A stretch of 64,000 nt of DNA from Bacteroidota bacterium (GTDB taxonomy: Bacteria; Bacteroidota; Ignavibacteria; OLB7), in the NCBI GenBank assembly GCA_018266795.1, contig JAFDZV010000013.1, positions 142,486-206,485 on the forward strand, given 5' to 3'. Positions 34,494 to 43,566 of the stretch are shown one piece after another; the first letter of the stretch is position 1, and every line of letters starts with the position of its first letter. Made by a program: the position numbers and the translations under genes. A model generated the notes under the pieces. The model worked only from the letters and a program-made list of their open reading frames with translations, was not told the origin of the DNA and did not search any database.

Positions 34494-36446
34494 GTGAGCA
34501 CACCGGCACCATATTACTTTCCCCTTACCGCGTTCGTTGGCTATGCCATCGCACGGCGTGTACTGCTTTGTACGCTGGTCGATCCCGCGCTCCGCGGCGC
34601 CCTCCTCTCCGGACCGGTCGGCACGGGCAAGTCGGAGTTGATGCGAAGCTTCGGCAGGTTCGTGCAGCATCATGTGGACCCGGATGCACCGTTCGTACAG
34701 GTTCCGTCCGGCGTCACGGACGACCGGCTTCTGGGCGGGTTGGATCTCGACACGTCGCTGGCATCGGGCGAGCGGCGTGAGCGGCGCGGACTTCTCGCCG
34801 AAGCAGACGGCGGAATGCTCTTCGTTGACGATCTGCCCCTGCTCGATGAGCACGCCATCGCCTCCATCGCCGGTGCGATGGAGCTGGGCACGGCGATCTG
34901 CGAGCGGGAGGGGCTGAGCGTGCGGCATCGGGCACGGTTCATTCTCCTTGCCACCGCCGTCCCTTCGGAGCGCGAAGCTCCGTTCTGGCTGGCGGACAAG
35001 GTGGCATTCCTCGTGATGCAGGAACGGCGCATCGATGCCGACCTCGCGCACATGATGATCACACGGCGCGAACGCTACACGCACTCGCCGGCAATGCTTG
35101 TCCGCGAGTATCACGAACGCGAAGCGGCGCTCGCGGCTCAGGTTGCAACGGCGCGCATGCTTTACCCGTTCGTGGCGGCGGGACCGGTTGTACTGCAGCA
35201 GATCGTGGAGGCGTCAGCCCGGTTCGGCGTTGAAGGGAACCGGGCGGATATCCTTGCCACGAAGGCGGCACGGGCGCATGCGGCGCTGCGAGGGTCGCGA
35301 ACGATCGAGGAGCGCGACATCACGTTCGCGATCGCAACGGTGCTCGTCCCTCGAAGCCAGGCGATTGCGGCGGACGCGGAGCGCGCGCCGCACGATCGCC
35401 CAACGCCCCCCACACCGCAGAGCGAGCAGATGGCCCGGGAGGAAGGTGCAGGGGATGCCCCCAGCAACGAGAACGGAGAGCAGAGCGAGCGCGTACAGGA
35501 GGAGCCGCAGGATGGGAACGACGGAGGAGCCAGCGACGATCCCTCCGCCGACTCCGAACGGGTACACGATCCGCTGGGCTTCAACGGTGAGATGCCGGAT
35601 GTGGAGCAGTTCATGGATGGCCCCCGGCGCTCCATGACATCGGGCAATCGCGGCGTACGCCTGCAATGGCAACGCGGACGGCACACGCGATCCGTGCAGA
35701 CAGATCCTTCGGGAAGGAGGATTGCAATCGGGGCAACGCTGCGCGCTGCGGCTCCGCATCAACGAACGCGGCGGCGCAAGGGTGAAGAGCGCATCCACGT
35801 GCGGTGGGAGGATGTCCGTGTGAAGCGCTTCAGCGAGCGCGCCGGCACGCTCTTCATCTTCTGTGTGGATGCATCGGGCTCGATGGCGCGGAATCGGATG
35901 CGGGAAGCGAAGGGGGCGGTAACGCAATTGCTTCAGGAAGCGTACGTCAATCGCGACTCGGTGGCGCTGATAGCGTTTCGCGGTGACGACGCGGAACTGC
36001 TGCTGCCGCCGACGCCATCCGTGGAGCGTGCGAAGCGTTCGGTGGATATCCTTCCAACCGGCGGAGGCACCCCGCTGGCCGCGGCGCTGATGAAGGCGCT
36101 CGGCCTGGTTGCTGCGGCACGACGTTCCGGCTCGGAGCGCGCACTGGTGATCATCCTTACCGATGGCCGCGCGAATGTCCCGATGAGCGAGAACGCCGCC
36201 GGGATGATTCGCGAGATACGCCGGCAGCATGTGCAGCAGGAGATTGACCGCATTGCGCTCGTCTATCGGCGTGAAGGAGTCAGCTCTCTCGTTGTGGACA
36301 CCCGGCAGACATACGGCGTGCAATCGGACGCCGTGCGGCTTGCCGAGAAAATTGGAGCACGATATTATTTCCTCCCGCGCGTCGATGCGCTTGGTCTGGC
36401 AGCCGTTGTGCGGGCAACGAATGCCGGTGCATCCCCGACACGTTGA
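34494..36446 (+). CDS. bchD: Magnesium-chelatase D-subunit-like AAA+/VWA protein
   Basis: A 650-residue BchD/ChlD-like protein starting at a GTG (MSTPAPYYFP); the ATG 14 bases upstream runs into a stop after five codons. The N-terminal AAA+ domain retains Walker A SGPVGTGKSE (about 39-48) and Walker B MLFVDDLPLLDEH. Residues about 300-360 are an acidic, Pro/Glu/Asp/Ser-rich linker. The C-terminal VWA domain (about 455-640) has the MIDAS DASGSMARNR, and further metal-site residues at TGGGTPLA and LTDGRANVP. D subunits pair with I to form a two-tier ring and dock on the H subunit. An intact Walker A is notable because D subunits often have degenerate nucleotide sites. Confidence 0.9.
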   Translation: MSTPAPYYFPLTAFVGYAIARRVLLCTLVDPALRGALLSGPVGTGKSELMRSFGRFVQHHVDPDAPFVQVPSGVTDDRLLGGLDLDTSLASGERRERRGLLAEADGGMLFVDDLPLLDEHAIASIAGAMELGTAICEREGLSVRHRARFILLATAVPSEREAPFWLADKVAFLVMQERRIDADLAHMMITRRERYTHSPAMLVREYHEREAALAAQVATARMLYPFVAAGPVVLQQIVEASARFGVEGNRADILATKAARAHAALRGSRTIEERDITFAIATVLVPRSQAIAADAERAPHDRPTPPTPQSEQMAREEGAGDAPSNENGEQSERVQEEPQDGNDGGASDDPSADSERVHDPLGFNGEMPDVEQFMDGPRRSMTSGNRGVRLQWQRGRHTRSVQTDPSGRRIAIGATLRAAAPHQRTRRRKGEERIHVRWEDVRVKRFSERAGTLFIFCVDASGSMARNRMREAKGAVTQLLQEAYVNRDSVALIAFRGDDAELLLPPTPSVERAKRSVDILPTGGGTPLAAALMKALGLVAAARRSGSERALVIILTDGRANVPMSENAAGMIREIRRQHVQQEIDRIALVYRREGVSSLVVDTRQTYGVQSDAVRLAEKIGARYYFLPRVDALGLAAVVRATNAGASPTR

Positions 36447-36689
36447 CGTTGTTCTGCGAAGTGAACACCCCGCCTGCGACCAACATTTTCCTGCATGATG
36501 ATGCATTACTGCTCCATATCAGGCAACATCACATGTTGAGACAGCTTCAAATCCGCATGATATCGGCTCTTTTGTTCCCTCGCGATAAAAAAATCGTGAT
36601 GCAGTCTTGCATCGCCCTCGGTGATGCCTTAAGTTTGTATGTGCGTTTGCGCGTAAGTAGCTCAACAGCGCATGCACATTGACATAGAA
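36447..36689. other. AT-rich non-coding stretch after bchD
   Basis: No supported gene. It is clearly more AT-rich than its flanks. It contains a 6-base inverted repeat (36598-36603 with 36608-36613) next to a run of seven A, which on the minus strand reads as hairpin plus T7. That would be a terminator for a leftward transcript, for which no gene is visible. A TTGACA lies at 36679-36684. Confidence 0.5.
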
Positions 36690-36886
36690 AGTTGATACCT
36701 CTTCGCTGCGTAATACAGCGTGAGATATATCAGGAAAGCCTCTCTATGATGATCTTGCACGCATGGGGACAGTGTAAGGTTGTCAGGACTTCTCTCTCAT
36801 ATATACTCCTTTCGTTGTGGTGGTGAAACAAAAGAGGTAGGGGAATGCCCCTTGACGTGTGGTGACGTCAAGGGGCATCTCATTTT
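36690..36886 (+). ncRNA. Candidate structured non-coding RNA
   Basis: A non-coding segment that folds on paper into a long rod. TACCTCTT (36695-36702) pairs perfectly with AAGAGGTA (36832-36839), closing about 145 bases. Inside are a CGCTG/CAGCG hairpin (about 36704-36720), GAGATATAT (36722-36730) with ATATATaCTC (36799-36808), and an apical 13-base stem with G-U pairs (36748-36760 with 36772-36784). A strong intrinsic terminator follows at once. Closing stem, asymmetric interior and apical arm recall 6S RNA, but I see no diagnostic sequence, so the family is open. Boundaries are approximate and pairing was done by eye. Confidence 0.4.
36845..36886 (+). terminator. Intrinsic terminator upstream of nth
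   Basis: A perfect 14-base stem (36845-36858 with 36865-36878) around a 6-base loop, then CTCATTTT. It lies 400 bases after bchD and 51 bases before nth. It therefore either ends the candidate RNA or insulates nth from upstream transcription. Confidence 0.85.
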
Positions 36887-36936
36887 ATGGAACCCGATCT
36901 CCGGTTCCCGATCTTGAACGGCAGGAATACACGCCG

Positions 36937-37773
36937 ATGGCTTCGACGACACCCGCCCCATCCACGGACGACTTCCAGGAGCGCAAGCGCCACACCGCAA
37001 CGATCGCACGCCTGCTCCGTTCCTTCATTCACGTGAAGAATGCCATCGAGACCGATGCCAGCTTCATGGAAACGCTTGTTGCCACGATCCTTTCACAGAA
37101 CACTTCCGACATCAACAGCGCCCGCGCGTATCACGCCCTCCGCGAACACTATCCAACCTGGGACGACGTCGCCAAGGCCAAGCCGCATGCACTGGCACAG
37201 GTTATCAGGAGAGGTGGGCTTGCCGATCAGAAGGCTCGCACGATTCTCGATGTTCTGCACGTCATACACGCGCGCCATTCCAGCTACGATCCCGATCATC
37301 TGGAAGGAACCTCGGACAACGAACTGCTCGCGGAGCTGACCTCGTTGAAGGGAGTTGGATTGAAGACCGCGGCATGCGTGCTGATGTTCTCGTTGCATCG
37401 CGATATCTGCGCCGTGGATACCCACATCCATCGTGTGGCCAATCGCCTGGGTCTGGTTCATACCTCGAACGCAGACAAGACCTTTCATGCGCTGCGCCCA
37501 CTGATCCCGAAGGGGAAGGGGCGGCAGTTCCATGTGGATACCATCCTCTTCGGGCGCCGTATGTGCAAGGCTCAGCGCCCGCACTGCTTCGAATGTCCGC
37601 TGTACGATGAATGCGCCTGGCCCGAGAAGGAAGCCCATGCCGAGGCAGCGCAGCGAGGCCCGGCGCCGGCCAGCGGCGATCTGCTCCTTACCGACATGTT
37701 TCCCGAACGGAAGCGGCCGGCCGCCGAACGCACGAATGCTGCGGCAGCAGCAAAACAAACACGCGACGATTGA
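36937..37773 (+). CDS. nth: Endonuclease III-like DNA glycosylase/AP lyase
   Basis: A 278-residue base-excision repair enzyme removing oxidised pyrimidines. The core has ETLVATILSQNTSDINSARA, the helix-hairpin-helix LKGVGLKTAACVL with the catalytic Lys (about 147), and the catalytic Asp in AVDTHIHRVANRLG (about 165). The iron-sulfur ligands CKAQRPHCFECPLYDEC (C-x6-C-x2-C-x5-C, about 209-225) are intact. It is longer than E. coli Nth (about 211 residues) because of an N-terminal 30-residue and a C-terminal 50-residue low-complexity extension. Only two bases separate its stop from bshC, so they form an operon. Confidence 0.93.
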   Translation: MASTTPAPSTDDFQERKRHTATIARLLRSFIHVKNAIETDASFMETLVATILSQNTSDINSARAYHALREHYPTWDDVAKAKPHALAQVIRRGGLADQKARTILDVLHVIHARHSSYDPDHLEGTSDNELLAELTSLKGVGLKTAACVLMFSLHRDICAVDTHIHRVANRLGLVHTSNADKTFHALRPLIPKGKGRQFHVDTILFGRRMCKAQRPHCFECPLYDECAWPEKEAHAEAAQRGPAPASGDLLLTDMFPERKRPAAERTNAAAAAKQTRDD

Positions 37774-37775
37774 CC

Positions 37776-39431
37776 ATGGAACAACCCTCAGCAGCGGTGG
37801 CAGTGCCGCAGACGCCGGCACACCGCACTCTTCCATTGGCAGACATCCCCGGCTATCCTCCCTTCCTTTCAACCGGCTCCGGCAACGACATCGTGCTGCT
37901 CACGAACGGACTTGCATCGCTCGAGCATCTCCGATCGCTCGAGCGGTTCACCCCGGAGCATCGCGCGGCACTGGCCGAGGCGATCGCACTCGATCTCGAA
38001 CGATGGAACGCACCGCATGCCGCAACGGAAGCTGCGGCCGCTCTTCGTTCCCCCGAAACGTATGCCGTAATAACCGGGCAGCAGGCCGGGTTGGCCGGAG
38101 GCCCGCTCTATACGCTCTACAAGGCGATTGGAGCGATACGAGCGGCCGAAGATCTGGCACGGCTTCATCCGGAGCACCGCTTCGTTCCGGTGTTCTGGAT
38201 CGAGGCGGACGATCATGATTTCGATGAAGTCCGCATGCTGACGCTGCTGGATCGCAGCGGAGCACCCGTGACCGTTGCCTACGACGATGGCGACAGACGG
38301 CCGCTTCACGTTGGCGAGCGGCGCATCAGCACTGCAGGACTTGCCTCTTTCCTCGAGGAGGTGCGCACAGCACTCCCTGCTACCGAGTTCGGTGATGAAG
38401 CGTTGGCGATGCTGCAGCACGCGTACGACGCGACCGACAATGCAACGCTTGCCGATGGGTTTGCGCGCGCGCTGTACGCGGTTCTCGGCGAAACGCCATT
38501 GGTGCTTCTCTCCTCGCGCAACGCGGGATTGAAGCGGCTTGCAGCCGATGTCTTCGCGCGTGAGCTGAGCAATCCCACCCTGCTGTTCGATGCGCTCATG
38601 GCCCGCACGTCCGCACTTGCGGCGGAAGGGCTGCCCACGCCGATCGAACCGAAGCCCGGAGCGCTGTTCATCACGCACAACGGCGAGCGGCGAGCACTTG
38701 ATTACGACGGCAGCGGCTACACGATCCGCGGCGCCGGCGAACGGATGACAATTGCACGGGCAGCGGAGCTTGCCGCCACGCAGCCGGAACGCTTTTCGCC
38801 GAAGGTCGCGCTGCGACCTATCGTGCAGGACGCAATCCTCCCAACGGCCGTCTACCTCGGCGGGCCGAGCGAGGTGGCATATCTGCGTCAGATCCGGGAT
38901 GCCTACGGCGCGTTCGGCATCGAGGCACCGGCCACGGGGCCGCGTCCGTTCGTGCTCATCACCGACCCTAAGTCGCGCCGCGCGCTGGATGCCGCGAAGC
39001 TGGAGCTTACCGCTCTGCTTGAGCCGGACTTCGATGCCGCCGCTCTACTCGTTGACAGGGAGATGGAGACTCGTCTGGAAGAGGCGCACGCGCGTGCGAT
39101 GGAGAAGGTGGAGGAGGCACGGCTGGAACTGGAGGAGATCGTGCGCGCGATCGACCCCACGTTGGAGAAGTCGCTGGGCGCCGCGGCCGCGGGGGCAACG
39201 AAGTCCTTCGACGATCTTGCGAAACGTGCCGGCTCGGCTCTGCGGAAGAAGCAAAGCACGGAGATCGAACGGCTCAACGCAGCGCGCGCCTTCCTGATGC
39301 CGCGCGGTGAACTGCAGGAGCGGTCGCTCAACGCGCTCACGCTTATTGCACGGTTCGGCGTGGAGCGATGTCGTCTGGCGTTGAACGCAATTACGATGGA
39401 TGTGGGTGTGATCCAGGTGGTGGATATGTAG
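37776..39431 (+). CDS. bshC: Bacillithiol biosynthesis cysteine-adding enzyme BshC
   Basis: A 551-residue cytosolic enzyme that adds cysteine to glucosaminyl-malate, the last step of bacillithiol synthesis. Characteristic BshC segments: VITGQQAGLAGGPLYTLYKA (about 94-113), VPVFWIEADDHDFDEV (about 138-153), LGGPSEVAYLRQIRDAYGAF (about 360-379), and a coiled-coil stretch rich in Glu/Lys/Arg (about 425-480). The start is the ATG two bases after the nth stop. bshA and bshB are not in the window, so they must be elsewhere. It implies this organism uses bacillithiol as low-molecular-weight thiol, as many Bacteroidota and Firmicutes do. Confidence 0.93.
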   Translation: MEQPSAAVAVPQTPAHRTLPLADIPGYPPFLSTGSGNDIVLLTNGLASLEHLRSLERFTPEHRAALAEAIALDLERWNAPHAATEAAAALRSPETYAVITGQQAGLAGGPLYTLYKAIGAIRAAEDLARLHPEHRFVPVFWIEADDHDFDEVRMLTLLDRSGAPVTVAYDDGDRRPLHVGERRISTAGLASFLEEVRTALPATEFGDEALAMLQHAYDATDNATLADGFARALYAVLGETPLVLLSSRNAGLKRLAADVFARELSNPTLLFDALMARTSALAAEGLPTPIEPKPGALFITHNGERRALDYDGSGYTIRGAGERMTIARAAELAATQPERFSPKVALRPIVQDAILPTAVYLGGPSEVAYLRQIRDAYGAFGIEAPATGPRPFVLITDPKSRRALDAAKLELTALLEPDFDAAALLVDREMETRLEEAHARAMEKVEEARLELEEIVRAIDPTLEKSLGAAAAGATKSFDDLAKRAGSALRKKQSTEIERLNAARAFLMPRGELQERSLNALTLIARFGVERCRLALNAITMDVGVIQVVDM

Positions 39432-39580
39432 AGCTGCCGGAAGTCCGTGCGTGAGAACACCGGGAGCGCGGCCCCACTCCTGCAATGTGGTCGGCAGCGG
39501 GGAGCTGCCGACCGATCTCCAACGGAAACCACGGCGCGCGGGCACCTGTGATGCTTCGGCGCATCATCCTGCTCGGCCCA

Positions 39581-40720
39581 TCACTCCGGCTGAAACTTCT
39601 CCACTTCCTCCAGCACCGCGGAAACGATCTCATCCTCACGAATGCGGCGCACCACCTCTCCCCTGCGATAGAGTATTCCCACTCCCTTGCCGGCTGCGAT
39701 GCCGATATCGGCCTCGGAAGCCTCGCCGGGACCATTGACCACGCAGCCGAGCAGCGCGATCTTCACCGGCTTCTTCACACCGTGAAGAGCATCCTCCAGC
39801 TCCTTCGTCACCTTGAAGAGGTCGATCTCCAGTCGGCCGCACGTGGGGCAGGCGATGATCTCCACTGCACGCGATGCGAGGCCGAGCGAACGGAGAATCT
39901 CCTTTCCCACCTCCACCTCGCGCTCCGGCTGATCGGTCAGCGATACACGGATCGTATCGCCTATCCCTTCGGCGAGGAGCGTGCCGATTCCCACGGCGGA
40001 CTTGATGGTGCCGACGCGCGCGGTCCCGGCCTCGGTAACGCCAAGATGCAACGGGTAGTCCGTGCGCTCGGCGATGAGACGGTAGGCCTCGATCATCAGG
40101 CGGACGTCCGTGGACTTCACCGAAATGATCAGATCGCTGAAGCCGACATCCTCCGCAATCCCTGCATGCCGCATCGCGGATTCGAAGAGCGCCTCCGCCG
40201 TCGGGTAGCCATGCTTCTCGAGGATATCCTCCTCCAGCGAACCGGAGTTCACGCCGATGCGGATCGGTATCCCGCGATCCTTGGCAGCGGCCAGCACCTG
40301 ATGAATACGCTCCTGCCTGCCGATGTTCCCGGGATTGATGCGAACCTTCGCAACGCCTGCCTCGATCGCCTTGAGCGCGAAGATGTGGTTGAAGTGAATG
40401 TCCGCAACGATCGGCACGTTCGATCCGCGTACGATCTCACCGATCGCATCGGCCGCCTCCTTGTCGTTGACGGTAACACGAACGATGTCGACGCCTGCCT
40501 CCTCGCAGCGGGCGATCTGTGCAATCGTTCCCTTCGCGTCCGCCGTCTTCGTCTTGGTCATCGTCTGAACCGAGATCGGAGCACCGCCGCCAACCGGAAT
40601 CGATCCAATCACGACGCGCCTCGTTGCACGCCTGCGGTATGGCGCCGTTGCAATCGGTTGTTCCTGATGCGCAGCGCCGTTCTGTCCGAGAATGGGAATG
40701 TCGACGGAGTTGGTCTTCAT
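39581..40720 (-). CDS. ispG: 4-hydroxy-3-methylbut-2-enyl diphosphate synthase (flavodoxin/ferredoxin), IspG
   Basis: A 379-residue iron-sulfur enzyme converting MEcPP to HMBPP in the MEP isoprenoid pathway. The TIM-barrel part has SVQTMTKTKTADAKGTIAQI, CEEAGVDIVRVTVND and VADIHFNHIFALKA. The [4Fe-4S] domain has CPTCGR (about 292-297), then LLGCVVNGPGEASEADIGIA with the third Cys ligand and the functional Glu. It is the short bacterial form without the central insertion found in many Bacteroidetes and plants. The start is the ATG giving MKTNSVDIP; a box TATATTGC (40766 to 40759) lies about 39 bases upstream. Confidence 0.95.
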   Translation of the reverse strand: MKTNSVDIPILGQNGAAHQEQPIATAPYRRRATRRVVIGSIPVGGGAPISVQTMTKTKTADAKGTIAQIARCEEAGVDIVRVTVNDKEAADAIGEIVRGSNVPIVADIHFNHIFALKAIEAGVAKVRINPGNIGRQERIHQVLAAAKDRGIPIRIGVNSGSLEEDILEKHGYPTAEALFESAMRHAGIAEDVGFSDLIISVKSTDVRLMIEAYRLIAERTDYPLHLGVTEAGTARVGTIKSAVGIGTLLAEGIGDTIRVSLTDQPEREVEVGKEILRSLGLASRAVEIIACPTCGRLEIDLFKVTKELEDALHGVKKPVKIALLGCVVNGPGEASEADIGIAAGKGVGILYRRGEVVRRIREDEIVSAVLEEVEKFQPE

Positions 40721-40883
40721 CAATCGGTTCCGATGATCTGGTCCGGAAAATCTTCGCCGCAATATACGCGGCCCCCTTCGCCCCGGCAGCACACTCAGGT
40801 GCGCGGTGCCGGTTGTTTGGAGTCCGTTGCCAAGTGGTTTGAAAAGATATCTTCCCAACCGACCATTGACAACCGACCAATCG

Positions 40884-41798
40884 TCACTTCAACCTCTTGC
40901 TCGCCTCAACCAGCATCGCCTTCTCGTCATCGGTGAGGCTGTTGTAGCCGTTACGGCTTGCCTTGTCCAGCAATGCATCGATCAGTTCCTGATCGTCGCC
41001 GAACTCCAGCAGTGGAAGGGTTCTGCGTTTCGGCACAACGGGCTCCGCCTCGCGATGCCGCACATCCATCACCTTCAGATCCACGACGCGCGGAGGCGGC
41101 ATCGGCGGCGGCTGAACCGTGCCGACCCCGGGCACATTCGGCATCATGGTCTTGGCCGCACGCTGGCGCGCAATCAGCAGGAGGATTACTCCGACAATAA
41201 CACCGCCTACATGTGCAAAATGGGCAATGCCGTCATTGGTGCCGGTAACGCCCAAGAAGAGATCGATGCCGAGCATGAGCAGCGCGGCATAGCGAGCAGG
41301 CATCGGCGGGAACGGAAAGATGATAACGATACGGCGTGGAAGCAGCAGGCCGAAGGCGGCGATAACTCCCATCACGGCGCCTGATGCACCAACCGTGGGA
41401 GCAGGGCTGTGAATCAGGTAGGTAACCAGCGAGTGGAACAGGCCGGCCCCGATGCCGCACAGCATATAGTAGGTAAGGAAGCGGCGCCAGCCCCACATGT
41501 TGGCGATCTCGACGCCAAACATCCAGAGCGCCAGCATGTTGAAGAAGACGTGCGCGACGTTCGCATGAAGGAACATCGAGGTTACGTACTGCCACGGCGC
41601 AAAGCCGTGGCCGTTCACCGGCCACAGCGCACCATAGTAGAAGAACAGCCCATTCAACGGCTCGGGCGCCGAGCCTGGCGGTGTCCACACGAACAGCCCC
41701 GCTACGAAGAGAAGAATATTCGTCGCGATCAACCACCTGAGAACAGGCGGAAACATCGTGAACGGAGCACTGCGTATATGTTGTCCATCAGGCGGCAT
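40884..41798 (-). CDS. Rhomboid-family intramembrane serine protease with C-terminal cytosolic tail
   Basis: A 304-residue membrane protease. Helices run from about 17 to 210. The catalytic Ser is in GASGAVMGVI (about 138-147) and the His in AHFAHVGGVIVG (about 190-201); the oxyanion-side HANVAHVFFNMLALW segment (about 78-92) is also present. After about residue 215 there is a Pro-rich linker (VQPPPMPPPRVV) and a soluble tail ending LDKASRNGYNSLTDDEKAML, a motif common behind rhomboids in Bacteroidota. It cleaves membrane proteins within or near the bilayer; substrates are unknown. A second rhomboid lies at 55753-56418. Confidence 0.93.
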   Translation of the reverse strand: MPPDGQHIRSAPFTMFPPVLRWLIATNILLFVAGLFVWTPPGSAPEPLNGLFFYYGALWPVNGHGFAPWQYVTSMFLHANVAHVFFNMLALWMFGVEIANMWGWRRFLTYYMLCGIGAGLFHSLVTYLIHSPAPTVGASGAVMGVIAAFGLLLPRRIVIIFPFPPMPARYAALLMLGIDLFLGVTGTNDGIAHFAHVGGVIVGVILLLIARQRAAKTMMPNVPGVGTVQPPPMPPPRVVDLKVMDVRHREAEPVVPKRRTLPLLEFGDDQELIDALLDKASRNGYNSLTDDEKAMLVEASKRLK

Positions 41799-42133
41799 CG
41801 TTCTTATCCTGAGCCATCAAGTAGTTCGAGTCATCGATCAACGTAGCTGTCCCTCTTCAAAACGCCAGCATGTGCATGGTTCTGCGGGAACTTCAAACAT
41901 GTGGGAATGACGAGCGGGAGGGGGACCGATTGTCGGCAACGCCGCTGTACGGCCACGAACGCCATGGCATGCTCACGACGAGAGCATGCACAAGTTATTG
42001 AATCGGCGCGCGCCGCAACCTCACGTTATCGGACTATTGCACGTCGAGGAACGGAATCCCCATTTCGCGAACAAACCGCCTTCGGATGCACGAACCGGGG
42101 CAGCAGGCGTTTCTGCGCGGGTTCGGTACCGCG
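41799..42133. other. Gap between pgk and the rhomboid gene
   Basis: No supported gene in 335 bases. It contains the hairpin at 41967-41989. The rest shows no clear promoter or repeat. Confidence 0.5.
41967..41989 (-). terminator. Possible terminator-like hairpin downstream of pgk
   Basis: A perfect 8-base stem (41967-41974 with 41982-41989), loop of seven, 145 bases past the pgk stop. The minus-strand tail is not T-rich, so this is a weak call. Confidence 0.3.
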
Positions 42134-43324
42134 TTACACCTCGAGCGCCGCAACACCCGGAAGCTCCTTCCCTTCCAGGAACTCCAGGGAAGCGCCGCCT
42201 CCGGTGGAGACATGCGAGACTCCGCTCTCCAGGCCGAACTGTGCGATGGCGGCCGCAGAGTCACCCCCGCCGACAACGGTGGTTGCACCATGCTTCGTGG
42301 CCTGCACCATCGCCTCGGCCACGGCCCGTGTCCCGGCCGCGAACGGCTCCATTTCGAACACGCCCATCGGGCCGTTCCACACCACCGTACCCGCCTTCGT
42401 CACGATATCCGAAAACACCTTCTGCGTCTCCGGCCCGATATCCAGTCCCATCCAGTCCGCCGGAATCGCGTCCGCATCAACCGTGCGCGTTGCGGCATCG
42501 GCGGCGAAACGATCGGCGATCACCACGTCCGTGGGAAGAGCAATCGTCACGCTCTTCGCAACGGCGGCATCGAGAACGTTGCGTGCCATCTCGATCCGGT
42601 CATCCTCCACCATCGATGCACCGGTCTGCTTCCCCTGTGCCCTGAAGAAGGTGAACATCATCCCCCCTCCAACAAGGATGGTGTCGCATGTATCCAGCAA
42701 GGCGTTGATCACGTCGATCTTGCCGGAGATCTTGGAGCCGCCGAGTATCGCAACAAACGGGCGCACGGGCGTGCGCAGCGCATCCCCCAGAAATCGCAGT
42801 TCCTTCAGCATGAGATAGCCGGCCGCGCGCTCCGGAACAAGGTGGGCCACGGCCTCGGTGGAGGCGTGCGCACGGTGGGCCGTGCCGAAGGCGTCGTTGA
42901 CATATACATCACCGAGCGCAGCAAGCGCACGGGCAAACGTTTGATCGTTCGCCTCCTCCTCCTTGTGAAAGCGGAGATTCTCCAGCAGCAGAATATCGCC
43001 CGGCTGCATCGCATTCACCATCGCAACGGTCTCGTCGCCGATGCAGTCGGGAGCCAGCGGCACCGGACGCCCGAGCAGCCGGGAGAGGCGCTCGGCAGCG
43101 GGACGCAGGCTGTACTTCATGTTGCGCTCCCCTTTCGGCCGCCCGAGATGCGACATCAGAATCGCCTTCCCCCCGGCGGCGATCACGGCCCGAATCGTTG
43201 GAAGCGACTCCACGATCCGCTTGTCGTCGGTCACCTCGCCCGCATCGTTCAGCGGCACATTGAAGTCCACGCGTATCAGAACGCGCTTGCCATGGCAATC
43301 AAGCTGGTCGACCGAACGAATCAT
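42134..43324 (-). CDS. pgk: Phosphoglycerate kinase
   Basis: A 396-residue glycolytic/gluconeogenic kinase interconverting 1,3-bisphosphoglycerate and 3-phosphoglycerate. It begins [20 protein letters not shown]; the substrate-binding [10 protein letters not shown] and [10 protein letters not shown] (about 60-69) are present, then [11 protein letters not shown] (about 160-170) and [15 protein letters not shown]. The nucleotide-site GGGDSAAAI is near residue 355. It lies 242 bases downstream of gap on the same strand, the usual gap-pgk order. A gap of that size may contain a second promoter. Confidence 0.97.
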   Translation of the reverse strand: MIRSVDQLDCHGKRVLIRVDFNVPLNDAGEVTDDKRIVESLPTIRAVIAAGGKAILMSHLGRPKGERNMKYSLRPAAERLSRLLGRPVPLAPDCIGDETVAMVNAMQPGDILLLENLRFHKEEEANDQTFARALAALGDVYVNDAFGTAHRAHASTEAVAHLVPERAAGYLMLKELRFLGDALRTPVRPFVAILGGSKISGKIDVINALLDTCDTILVGGGMMFTFFRAQGKQTGASMVEDDRIEMARNVLDAAVAKSVTIALPTDVVIADRFAADAATRTVDADAIPADWMGLDIGPETQKVFSDIVTKAGTVVWNGPMGVFEMEPFAAGTRAVAEAMVQATKHGATTVVGGGDSAAAIAQFGLESGVSHVSTGGGASLEFLEGKELPGVAALEV

Positions 43325-43566
43325 ACTCGTGTGGGTTTAGAGTTCCTGTCTATAGTCGCTGCAAGGCCGGTAGCAGGTTATTGTCACCCGGTTCTGTGAG
43401 GAACTTTTAGACTCGAAGTTCCCGATCATGTTCGCGTACGGCGTCTGCAAAACTGTGTGGCCGGAGATTATCCGCACACTGCCACGCCATCAATGCAAGA
43501 GCGGGTGGCGCCCGGAACAACACGCGTCGTGCACCGGATCGTCCACCCGCCTTCACTTCCGGCCGG

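Noticed and set aside
36443..36682. A 79-codon plus-strand frame after bchD
   Set aside because: It overlaps the bchD end by a few bases, has no ribosome site or motif, and lies in an AT-rich region more consistent with regulatory or RNA sequence.
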